DNA from: Hyphomicrobiales bacterium
Lineage (GTDB): Bacteria; Pseudomonadota; Alphaproteobacteria; Rhizobiales; Rhizobiaceae
Assembly: GCA_900473205.1 (NCBI GenBank)
Contig: UCLB01000035.1
Location: 118,288 to 182,287 of the forward strand
Length of the DNA stretch: 64,000 nt
Reading direction: 5' to 3'
The position numbers and the translations under genes are program-made. Below are positions 55,771-64,000 of this stretch, piece after piece (position 1 is the stretch's first letter; each line of letters starts with the position of its first letter). A model generated the notes under the pieces. It was not told the origin of the DNA. It was given only the letters and a program-made list of their open reading frames with translations, and did not search any database.

Positions 55771-57330
55771 ATGGATAAAACAGTGATTGACCCCGGCAAC
55801 GGCGCTAAGCCGTCGGAATCAGGGGCATCGGCGGTGGAAAAAGGGAATGCGAAGCGTTCCCGTCGTGGCAAGAGCAGGCGTAACGGCAAGCCCCGTGACG
55901 CGTCTGCTTTGCCGCTGCTTCACAATGCCGATTCCCACCCGGATTCCCCACCTATAGGCAATCCCGAGCGAGATTCGGAGCCGCGAAAGCGCAAACGTCG
56001 TAGACGTGCGCGTGGTCAAGGCGGCGGGCAGCCGCAGCAGGAGGCTGTCGCGGGCAGCCCCGTGGCTGGCGAACAGACGCCTCAGGCTCCATCGACACCA
56101 TCTCAAGGCAAGCGCAAGTCGCGTAGTGGAAAACGCAACCATCGCGGCCCGCAGGGCAGGCCGCTGGTGCCGACCCATGCGCCCAAGACGTCCGCCCGAC
56201 AAAACGGTGCCACGTCTCCCGCGCATTCGCCTGCATCCGGCGAACAGAACCGCTCCCATGGTCGCTCTCAGGCACATTACCGAGATAACGGGATCGATAG
56301 CGGTGCGGATATGTATGCCGCGCTGGATCTCGGCACCAACAATTGCCGTCTGCTCATTGCCCAGCCAACGCGCCCCGGCCAGTTCCGCGTCGTGGATGCG
56401 TTTTCGCGCATCGTTCGGTTGGGTGAAGGTCTGGTGTCCACCGGACGTCTTTCTGACGATGCCATGGACCGTGCTGTCGAGGCTCTGCGCATCTGCGCAT
56501 CCAAGCTTGCGGGGCGCTCCATCCGCCGCATGCGTCTGATTGCAACCGAAGCCTGCCGTGCTGCCGTCAATGGCGAGGAGTTTCTGGCGCGGGTGACGCG
56601 CGAAACTGGCCTTGATCTGGAAATCATCAGCCGTGAGACCGAAGCCAGGCTTGCGGTTTCCGGCTGCTCGTCGCTGGTCGGGCGGGAAGCGCGCTCCGTC
56701 GTGCTGTTCGATATCGGTGGCGGATCGTCGGAAATTGCCGTTATCAGGGTTGGCGAAAACCGCTCCAACCGGTTGGCAAATCACATCACACACTGGACCT
56801 CGCTTCCTGTTGGCGTCGTCACGCTTTCGGAACGCCATGGCGGTCGCGATGTGACGCCGGATGTTTTCGCCGCAATGGTGGGCGAAGTCGAAGGCCTGTT
56901 GGATGCGTTCCATTGCCCGTCACTGGGTGAAGAGGAGCCGCACGAGGACTTTCACCTGATCGGCACATCCGGAACGGTGACGACATTAGCCGGTGTGCAT
57001 CTCGATCTGCCGCGTTATGATCGCCGCAAGGTGGATGGGCTATGGCTGTCGGATGCCGAGGTCACGGCCATGCAGGACAAGCTGCTGGCGTGGGATTTCG
57101 CCGGTCGCGCTGCCAATGCCTGTATCGGGCCGGATCGCGCCGATCTGGTGCTGGCCGGTTGTGCCATTCTGGAAGCGATCCGCAGGCGTTGGCCCGCGCG
57201 GCGCATGCGGGTGGCGGACAGGGGGCTTCGCGAAGGGCTTTTGACGGATATGATGGCAGATGATGGCGCATGGCGCCGCAACAGAATTCGCCGTGCGCAG
57301 GCGCAGGGCAAACCGGAACGGAAAGGTTGA
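55771..57330 (+). CDS. ppx: Ppx/GppA-family phosphatase with basic N-terminal extension
   Basis: The 519-residue protein has an unusual first 180 residues that are Arg/Lys/Gly/Pro-rich ([14 protein letters not shown] and similar), predicted disordered and possibly RNA-binding. From residue 181 the ASKHA-fold Ppx/GppA domain starts with [17 protein letters not shown], the phosphate-binding loop, followed by [22 protein letters not shown] and [13 protein letters not shown]. It should hydrolyse polyphosphate or pppGpp. The ATG at 55771 gives the family arrangement; a longer frame from 55711 starts with TTG. One base separates it from rlmE, so they form an operon. Confidence 0.88.
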   Translation: MDKTVIDPGNGAKPSESGASAVEKGNAKRSRRGKSRRNGKPRDASALPLLHNADSHPDSPPIGNPERDSEPRKRKRRRRARGQGGGQPQQEAVAGSPVAGEQTPQAPSTPSQGKRKSRSGKRNHRGPQGRPLVPTHAPKTSARQNGATSPAHSPASGEQNRSHGRSQAHYRDNGIDSGADMYAALDLGTNNCRLLIAQPTRPGQFRVVDAFSRIVRLGEGLVSTGRLSDDAMDRAVEALRICASKLAGRSIRRMRLIATEACRAAVNGEEFLARVTRETGLDLEIISRETEARLAVSGCSSLVGREARSVVLFDIGGGSSEIAVIRVGENRSNRLANHITHWTSLPVGVVTLSERHGGRDVTPDVFAAMVGEVEGLLDAFHCPSLGEEEPHEDFHLIGTSGTVTTLAGVHLDLPRYDRRKVDGLWLSDAEVTAMQDKLLAWDFAGRAANACIGPDRADLVLAGCAILEAIRRRWPARRMRVADRGLREGLLTDMMADDGAWRRNRIRRAQAQGKPERKG

Positions 57331-57331
57331 T

Positions 57332-58126
57332 ATGAGCAAGGCGCCCACGAGTACCAACCGTACCGGACGCAAGATCGGCCAGAAGGTGAAGAAGGCGAAG
57401 CTGAAGCCGTCGTCACGCGCCTGGATCGAGCGTCACATCAACGACCCCTATGTTCAGCGCGCAAAGCTGGAGGGCTACCGCGCGCGCGCGGCGTTCAAGC
57501 TGCTGGAGATCAATGACAAGCATCAAATCCTGAAGGGCGCGCGCCGCATCATCGATCTGGGTGCTGCTCCTGGAAGCTGGTCGCAGATTGCCGCCAAGGT
57601 CACGGATTCGACCGAAGACGATATTCGCGTTGCGGCCATCGACTTCCTCGAGCTCGATCCCATTCCCGGCGTCAAGATCCTGCATCTCGACTTTCTCGAT
57701 CCGGCTGCGCCTGAGCGTCTGATGGAAGCCGTTGGCGGCACGCCTGATCTCGTTCTCTCGGATATGGCAGCGCCTACGACCGGCCACCAGAAAACCGACC
57801 ATATCCGCACCATGCATCTGTGCGAAGTGGCTGCCGATTTTGCCGTGCAGGTCCTGGCTGAAGGCGGGCATTTCCTTGCCAAGACCTTCCAGGGCGGAAC
57901 GGAGCGGCAGCTCCTGGATATGCTCAAGAAGAACTTCAAGCAGGTCATTCACATCAAGCCCGCATCGTCGCGCTCTGAATCGGTAGAAATGTTCCTGCTC
58001 GCCAAGCACTTCAAGGGCAGAAAACCCGGCGACGCCACGATGCGGGAACAGGATGGCGATCTCGACACCGTCGAACTGGGCCCCGATCCACGGGATGACG
58101 ACTACGAAGACATGGATATGCGCTGA
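57332..58126 (+). CDS. rlmE: 23S rRNA 2'-O-ribose U2552 methyltransferase RlmE
   Basis: RlmE (FtsJ/RrmJ) methylates U2552 in the A loop of 23S rRNA with SAM. The 264-residue protein has the K-D-K-E tetrad: Lys in [14 protein letters not shown], Asp in [11 protein letters not shown], Lys in FLAKTFQGG and Glu in [11 protein letters not shown]. The SAM motif is [14 protein letters not shown] basic N-terminal extension of about 30 residues and an acidic tail are longer than in E. coli. The ATG at 57332 lies one base after ppx. Confidence 0.96.
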   Translation: MSKAPTSTNRTGRKIGQKVKKAKLKPSSRAWIERHINDPYVQRAKLEGYRARAAFKLLEINDKHQILKGARRIIDLGAAPGSWSQIAAKVTDSTEDDIRVAAIDFLELDPIPGVKILHLDFLDPAAPERLMEAVGGTPDLVLSDMAAPTTGHQKTDHIRTMHLCEVAADFAVQVLAEGGHFLAKTFQGGTERQLLDMLKKNFKQVIHIKPASSRSESVEMFLLAKHFKGRKPGDATMREQDGDLDTVELGPDPRDDDYEDMDMR

Positions 58127-58141
58127 AACCAGCGCATATCG

Positions 58142-59539
58142 TTATTCCGCTGGCTGCGATGCCTTTTCTCTGTGGCCTGAAACGGCAGCCCCCGCACTGC
58201 GGTCCATCGCGATGAGTGGTGTGATGGCGAGTAACGATACGACAGCCACGATCATGAAGGCCGTGTGGAAATCCGCCAGCTGTAAATGCGAGCCCGACAT
58301 GAAGCTGCTGACTTCGAGAATTGTCGCGGCAAAGGCCACACCCAGCGCCAGACTGATCTGCTGCAATACGGACGCCATCGAGGTCGCCTGACTTGCCTGT
58401 GAATCATCGATGTCGGAATAGCCGAGCGCATTGGTGCCGGTGAAGAAGAAGGAGCGCGCAAAGCCTGCCGTGACCAGAAAGATCATAATCAGCGGGTAGG
58501 GTGTGTTGGGCGTGAAGAAGGAATTGGCCAGCGTGGTGCAGGCACCGACAATGCCCGCACTGATCAGAACGGATTTGAAACCCGTGGCCGCAAAGACGCG
58601 TCGTGCCATGAATTTGGTGGTGATGGCACCGATGGCGCCTGCAAAGGTAATCATGCCGGATTGAAACGGGTTCAGCCCAAATCCGATCTGCAACATCAGC
58701 GGCATGAGGAAGGGGATGGCCCCCGTCGAGATGCGGAAGATCGTTCCGCTGACGGACGCTGCCCGGAATGTCGCGTTCTGGAAAATCTTGAAGTCTAGGA
58801 TCGGCGCGGGGTGGTTCTTTGCGTGCTGCACATACCAGTAGCCGCAGATGAAGCCGATGATGGTGGTTGCGATGCCGACATAGGGCGGCAGGGCAGGCAG
58901 GCTGACGACGGAAACGCCGAAAACGACGCCCGATGCGGCGATGCCGGAGAGGATGAAGCCCTTGGTATCCATGGGCGGCGGATTGGTGGTGTCGATCTCC
59001 GGCAGGAAGATCGTTGCCAGCCAGATGCCGATGACGCCGATGGGCACGTTGATGAGAAAAATCCAGTGCCAGGAGAAATAGGTGGTGATGAAGCCGCCGA
59101 TGGGTGGGCCGGTCAGCGGCCCGACGAGGCCGGGGATGGTCAGCAGCGCCATGGCGGAGACGAGTTCGGTGCGCTTGGTGGTGCGCAGCAGAACCAGACG
59201 CCCAACCGGTGTCATCATCGCACCGCCCATGCCCTGCAGGAAGCGGGAGACGACGAATTCGACCACCGAGGACGAGACCGCACAGCAGATGGAACCGATG
59301 ACGAAAATGGCAATCGCGATGCGGAAGATTTTCTTCGCGCCGAACTTGTCCGCCATCCAGCCGCTGATGGGAATGAAGATCGCCAGCGCCACCATATAGG
59401 AGGTCAGGGCCAGCTTCAGGGTAATCGGCCCCACATTGAGATCGGCGGCAATCGCCGGCAGAGACGTGGCGATGACGGTGGAATCCATTTGCTCCATGAA
59501 GAGAGCAACGGCGAGGATGAGCGGAATGATGCGGTTCAT
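58142..59539 (-). CDS. DHA2-family MFS transporter
   Basis: The 465-residue protein has about 14 membrane segments and motifs of the DHA2 (EmrB/QacA) drug:H+ antiporters: FMEQMDSTVIATSLPAIA in the first segment, GWMADKFGAKKIF as motif A, and GGFITTYFSWHWIFLINVP as motif C region. It probably exports a toxic compound; the substrate is unknown. The start at 59539 corresponds to the conserved MNRIIPL; another ATG at 59563 is possible and neither has a clear ribosome site. Faces rlmE with a 15-base gap and no terminator seen. Confidence 0.88.
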   Translation of the reverse strand: MNRIIPLILAVALFMEQMDSTVIATSLPAIAADLNVGPITLKLALTSYMVALAIFIPISGWMADKFGAKKIFRIAIAIFVIGSICCAVSSSVVEFVVSRFLQGMGGAMMTPVGRLVLLRTTKRTELVSAMALLTIPGLVGPLTGPPIGGFITTYFSWHWIFLINVPIGVIGIWLATIFLPEIDTTNPPPMDTKGFILSGIAASGVVFGVSVVSLPALPPYVGIATTIIGFICGYWYVQHAKNHPAPILDFKIFQNATFRAASVSGTIFRISTGAIPFLMPLMLQIGFGLNPFQSGMITFAGAIGAITTKFMARRVFAATGFKSVLISAGIVGACTTLANSFFTPNTPYPLIMIFLVTAGFARSFFFTGTNALGYSDIDDSQASQATSMASVLQQISLALGVAFAATILEVSSFMSGSHLQLADFHTAFMIVAVVSLLAITPLIAMDRSAGAAVSGHREKASQPAE

Positions 59540-59733
59540 GGGATGATTGCGGGAAACCCGCATCCTGATAAGGTCGTTAATTGTTACCTACGCCCGTCAG
59601 AGCACTTTGCCAACTAAACAATCTGCAAGTTTTCGATTTCCATCACGTCTGTGTGAAACGCATTTTTCTACACAATCTCGGCACGTTACTGGTGATAGTC
59701 CTGTCAGGCGTAGAAATTGTATTGGAGGATTTT

Positions 59734-60735
59734 ATGAGCAGTTTTTTGAAGATGAACAGGCGTGGTTTGTTTGCGACCGCGGGGATCGGCGCTCTTGCTG
59801 CCCCTTTCGTGCTTCGCGGCACCGCATTTGCCCAGTCCAGCCAGCCCCAGACATCCATGGAGGTCAACCACGTCATGCCGCCTGAAACAAACCGCTTCAA
59901 GCTTGGAAATTTCGAAGTTCTGGTCGTCAAGGACGGCGCGCGCCCTTCCGGCAAGCCGGGCGAAACCTTCGGCACCAACCAAAGCGCTGAAACCGTCGGC
60001 GCCCTGTTGCAGGAAAATTTCCTGCCCACCGACCAGTTCGTCAATAGCTTCTCACCGGCGCTCATCAACACCGGAACCGATCTCGTCCTGTTCGATACGG
60101 GCTTTGGTGAAAGCGGTCGCGAAGCGGGCAATGGTCGCTTGATTGAAGGTCTTGCTGCTGCCGGTTACACGCCTGACGATGTGACCGTGGTCGTGCTGAC
60201 GCATATGCATGGCGACCATATTGGCGGCCTGATGGAGAAGGGCGCCCCGGCCTTCCCGAAGGCACGCTATGTCATGGGCCAGGCAGAATATGATTTCTGG
60301 ACGGACGCCAAGCGCGTCGGCACTCCCGCAGAAGGCGGGCAGAAAGGCGTGCTGGCCAACGTCAAGCCGCTGGCCGAAAAGGCGACGTTCATCGGTGACG
60401 GTGCAACGGTCGTTCCCGGCATTACCAGCGTTGCCGCCTTCGGCCATTCGCCGGGCCATATGATTTTCCGTGTTGAGTCGGAAGACAAGCAACTGGTGCT
60501 GACCGCCGATACCGCCAACCACTTCGTGCTGTCGCTTCAGCGCCCGGATTGGGAAGTGAAATTCGACATGGACAAGGCCGCCGCGGCTGCCAGCCGCAAG
60601 AAGGTCTTCGACATGATCGCCACGGACCGCCTGCCGTTCCTCGGTTATCACATGCCGTTCCCGGCAGTGGGTTATGCGGAACGTCAGGATGTCGGTTACC
60701 GCTTCGTGCCGAAATCCTACCAGTTCGATATCTGA
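59734..60735 (+). CDS. Tat-exported metallo-beta-lactamase-fold hydrolase
   Basis: The 333-residue precursor has a twin-arginine signal (NRRGLFATAGIG, cleavage near RGTAFAQ), so it is exported folded. The metal site is HMHGDH at residues 157-162, with later His (FGHSPGH) and Asp (TADTANH) ligands. This resembles lactonase/quorum-quenching-type MBL proteins, but substrate cannot be read from sequence. GGAGG precedes the ATG at 59734. Ends before a terminator. Confidence 0.88.
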   Translation: MSSFLKMNRRGLFATAGIGALAAPFVLRGTAFAQSSQPQTSMEVNHVMPPETNRFKLGNFEVLVVKDGARPSGKPGETFGTNQSAETVGALLQENFLPTDQFVNSFSPALINTGTDLVLFDTGFGESGREAGNGRLIEGLAAAGYTPDDVTVVVLTHMHGDHIGGLMEKGAPAFPKARYVMGQAEYDFWTDAKRVGTPAEGGQKGVLANVKPLAEKATFIGDGATVVPGITSVAAFGHSPGHMIFRVESEDKQLVLTADTANHFVLSLQRPDWEVKFDMDKAAAAASRKKVFDMIATDRLPFLGYHMPFPAVGYAERQDVGYRFVPKSYQFDI

Positions 60736-60762
60736 TATCTGCTGCATTGCAGCAACAGGAGA

Positions 60763-60789
60763 GACCCGGACCTCGTTTCCGGGTTTTTT
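60763..60789 (+). terminator. Intrinsic terminator after the MBL-fold gene
   Basis: ACCCGGA and TCCGGGT form a 7-bp stem with a short loop, followed by six T. Confidence 0.85.
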
Positions 60790-60865
60790 CTATTCCCTTC
60801 CTGTCATGAACGTGTTACCAGCCCTCGCCAACTTCCAAGCAATCCTTTGCAGGGCGCCGGGGTGA

Positions 60866-62419
<1,554 letters not shown>

Positions 62420-62452
62420 TCTTTCGTCCAGAAACGGAACATGCCAATAGAT

Positions 62453-62489
62453 AAACGCTCTCCGAACAGACCCGTTCGGAGAGCGTTTT
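62453..62489 (+). terminator. Strong terminator after guaB
   Basis: AAACGCTCTCCGAAC and GTTCGGAGAGCGTTT form a perfect 15-bp stem with a 6-nt loop, followed by T. The 3' arm ends 17 bases before the next gene's start codon. Confidence 0.93.
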
Positions 62490-62505
62490 GCTGAAAGGAA
62501 GAGAC

Positions 62506-62934
62506 ATGTCACCGACAACCGCAATGTTCTGGCCCATGATTGCCCACGCCTTTCTGGTTTTCGGTCTTTATGTCCTGCTCTTCATTCGCCGCAAGAAGTT
62601 TACCTTCACCGACAAGGACGCTTTCAAGCGCTTTCGCGATGCCGGTGAAGAGGCGGCGCAAAGCCAGCTGGTGAACAGGAACATCGCCAATCAGTTCGAA
62701 ATTCCGGTCCTGTTTTATGCGGCCTGCCTGCTGCTCTACATCACCGATGCGGACAACATCGCCACCATCATTCTCGGCTGGATATTCGTCATCGCCCGTT
62801 ACGCCCATTCCTATGTGCATGTGACAAGCAACAGGCTGCGTTACCGCGCCCCAGCCTTCGGCATCAGCTTTGCTGCACTGGTGCTGATGTGGGGCTGGCT
62901 GGCCATCTGGCTGGCGCTGGACAGCGGTCTCTAA
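62506..62934 (+). CDS. MAPEG-family membrane protein
   Basis: The 142-residue protein has four membrane segments and the MAPEG arrangement: NRNIANQFEIPVLFYAACLL and IARYAHSYVHVTSNRLRYR (quoted in their cores), the latter resembling the glutathione-enzyme motif ARxxHxxxxxTxNxxxxR. The family includes microsomal glutathione transferases and eicosanoid enzymes; bacterial roles are mostly unknown. The ATG at 62506 has AAGGAAG upstream. It begins right after the guaB terminator. Confidence 0.88.
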   Translation: MSPTTAMFWPMIAHAFLVFGLYVLLFIRRKKFTFTDKDAFKRFRDAGEEAAQSQLVNRNIANQFEIPVLFYAACLLLYITDADNIATIILGWIFVIARYAHSYVHVTSNRLRYRAPAFGISFAALVLMWGWLAIWLALDSGL

Positions 62935-63042
62935 GCTTCAGGCACGGCTCGCGAAAAGTTGTTTCGCTGATATTCAAGCCCTGCATCTCTTTGCTGTCGT
63001 TTAGGCTAGTCTCACCCGTGGCCGTTCACATGGGAGAAGATG

Positions 63043-63921
63043 ATGACCGACAAGCCAAAGATCACGCAGGCAATGATCGATGCCTATGATGAGTACACCC
63101 ATCTCAGCCTCGACCGCCGCAAATTCATGGAAAAGCTCTCACTGCTGGCGGGCTCCGGTGCTGCCGCCGCGGCCATTGCGCCTATGCTGGCTGCAAGCGG
63201 TGCACAGGCAGCCATCGTACCGGAAACAGACGACCGTCTGACGGCGGAAAACGTGACCTATCCCGGCGCAAAGGGTGAGATGAAGGGCTATCTCGTCACG
63301 CCCAAGAACGCGTCTGCGCCGCTGGGCTCCGTCATCGTCATCCACGAAAACCGTGGCCTCAACGAACATATCCGCGATGTCGCTCGCCGAATGGCTCTGG
63401 AAGGTTTCGTCGCACTCGCACCTGATTTTCTGTCGCCACAAGGCGGCACGCCAACCGACGAAGACAAGGCGCGTGAGATGTTCAGCGGTCTCGATATGAA
63501 CGCGACCGTTGCCGATGCCGAGGCCACCCGTGTGTGGTTGTCGAAGCGGCAGGGCGCCAACGGCAAGGTCGGCGCTGTCGGCTTCTGCTGGGGCGGCGGC
63601 CTTGTCAATCGTCTGGCTACCAAGTCAGCAGGTCTGAATGCTGGCGTCGCCTATTACGGCGCCCAGCCCCCGGCAGAGGACGTCCCCGCCATCAAGGCAC
63701 CGCTGCTTTTGCATTATGGTGGTTTGGATGAGCGCATCAATGCGGGCATCGACGGCTATCGCAAGGCGCTGGCAGCGAATGGCAAGACGTTTGAAATCTT
63801 CGTTTATGACGGTGTAAACCACGCGTTTAATAATGATACGTCGAGTGCGCGGTATGACAAGAAGGCTGCGGATTTGGCTTGGAGCCGGACGGTGGACTTC
63901 TTTCGGAAGAATTTGGGGTGA
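63043..63921 (+). CDS. Tat-exported dienelactone hydrolase family protein
   Basis: The 292-residue protein has a twin-arginine-like region DRRKFMEKLSLLAGSG (residues about 24-39) with a hydrophobic Ala-rich segment, unusual because it starts 23 residues in. The alpha/beta-hydrolase domain shows the triad Cys182 (GFCWGGG), Asp229 (GLDERIN) and His260 (GVNHAFN), as in dienelactone hydrolases. Substrate unknown. Two adjacent ATG codons exist; GGGAG is better spaced for 63043 than for 63040. Confidence 0.87.
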   Translation: MTDKPKITQAMIDAYDEYTHLSLDRRKFMEKLSLLAGSGAAAAAIAPMLAASGAQAAIVPETDDRLTAENVTYPGAKGEMKGYLVTPKNASAPLGSVIVIHENRGLNEHIRDVARRMALEGFVALAPDFLSPQGGTPTDEDKAREMFSGLDMNATVADAEATRVWLSKRQGANGKVGAVGFCWGGGLVNRLATKSAGLNAGVAYYGAQPPAEDVPAIKAPLLLHYGGLDERINAGIDGYRKALAANGKTFEIFVYDGVNHAFNNDTSSARYDKKAADLAWSRTVDFFRKNLG

Positions 63922-63974
63922 TTTCCATCAGTCTTTGATGCTCTGGGCATTGAGGATGGATGGTTATGATCGCG

Positions 63975-64000
63975 CGGAGGGTGTGGCATACCCCCCTCTG
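63975..64000. repeat. Possible start of a rhizobial intergenic repeat at the window edge
   Basis: The sequence ending GTGTGGCATACCCCCCTCTG resembles, from memory, the beginning of a repeated intergenic element common in Rhizobium/Agrobacterium. Only its edge is in view, so this is tentative. The preceding 63922-63974 holds no gene. Confidence 0.3.

Overview
The window looks like a chromosomal core segment of a member of the Rhizobiaceae, most likely the Agrobacterium/Rhizobium group. It is GC-rich and carries several gene sets I know from Sinorhizobium meliloti and Agrobacterium: flgBC-fliE-flgGAI-motE-flgH-fliLP, aglREFGAK facing edd-pgl-zwf, and potFGHI-acsA next to a CbrA/PdhS1-type kinase. 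Its tRNA-His lacks an encoded G-1, as is usual in alphaproteobacteria. I see no phage, transposase, integrase, CRISPR array or defence locus. Names rest on motifs and remembered gene order, since no search could be run.

Region 1 (1-5.9 kb) is housekeeping: the tail of a small basic protein, murA, a DUF2948 gene, hisD, a UPF0262 gene, a low-molecular-weight tyrosine phosphatase homologue, infA, maf and yacG. It closes with a terminator shared with a convergent gene.

Region 2 (5.9-19.7 kb) is flagellar. A 727-residue protein built from six DUF1217-like repeats diverges from flhA-fliR, which is followed by four small genes (FliJ-like, FlgJ-type rod-binding, FlgN-like, FliL-like membrane protein). 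Facing this unit is the flgB-to-fliP operon on the minus strand. Flagellin, hook, motor and chemotaxis genes are absent here, so the flagellar regulon appears split or rearranged compared with S. meliloti as I remember it.

Region 3 (19.8-35.2 kb) is a Wzz/GumC-like membrane protein, folD, and then sugar metabolism. AglR controls an alpha-glucoside ABC importer and alpha-glucosidase (aglEFGAK). The glucose released can enter the Entner-Doudoroff route encoded by the convergent zwf-pgl-edd operon. A small PilZ-like gene sits between the two blocks.

Region 4 (35.4-49.6 kb) covers nitrogen and carbon scavenging: PuuB/PuuA-like polyamine enzymes, a BaiN-like flavoprotein, a RIME-like repeat, isocitrate lyase with a divergent ScfR/RamB-type regulator, a putrescine/spermidine importer (potFGHI) and acetoacetyl-CoA synthetase. 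A structured, terminator-bearing interval at about 49.47-49.61 kb may encode a small RNA.

Region 5 (49.6-64 kb) holds a ferric-iron-type ABC permease, a very large PdhS-family histidine kinase (CbrA/PdhS1), tRNA-His, a Ppx/GppA phosphatase with a basic N-terminal extension next to rlmE, a DHA2 efflux pump, a Tat-exported metallo-beta-lactamase-fold hydrolase, guaB, a MAPEG protein and a Tat-exported dienelactone hydrolase homologue. The most interesting leads are the DUF1217 repeat protein, the candidate sRNA, several sharp palindromes (potF, aceA/scfR, aglR/aglE) and the unassigned genes after fliR.
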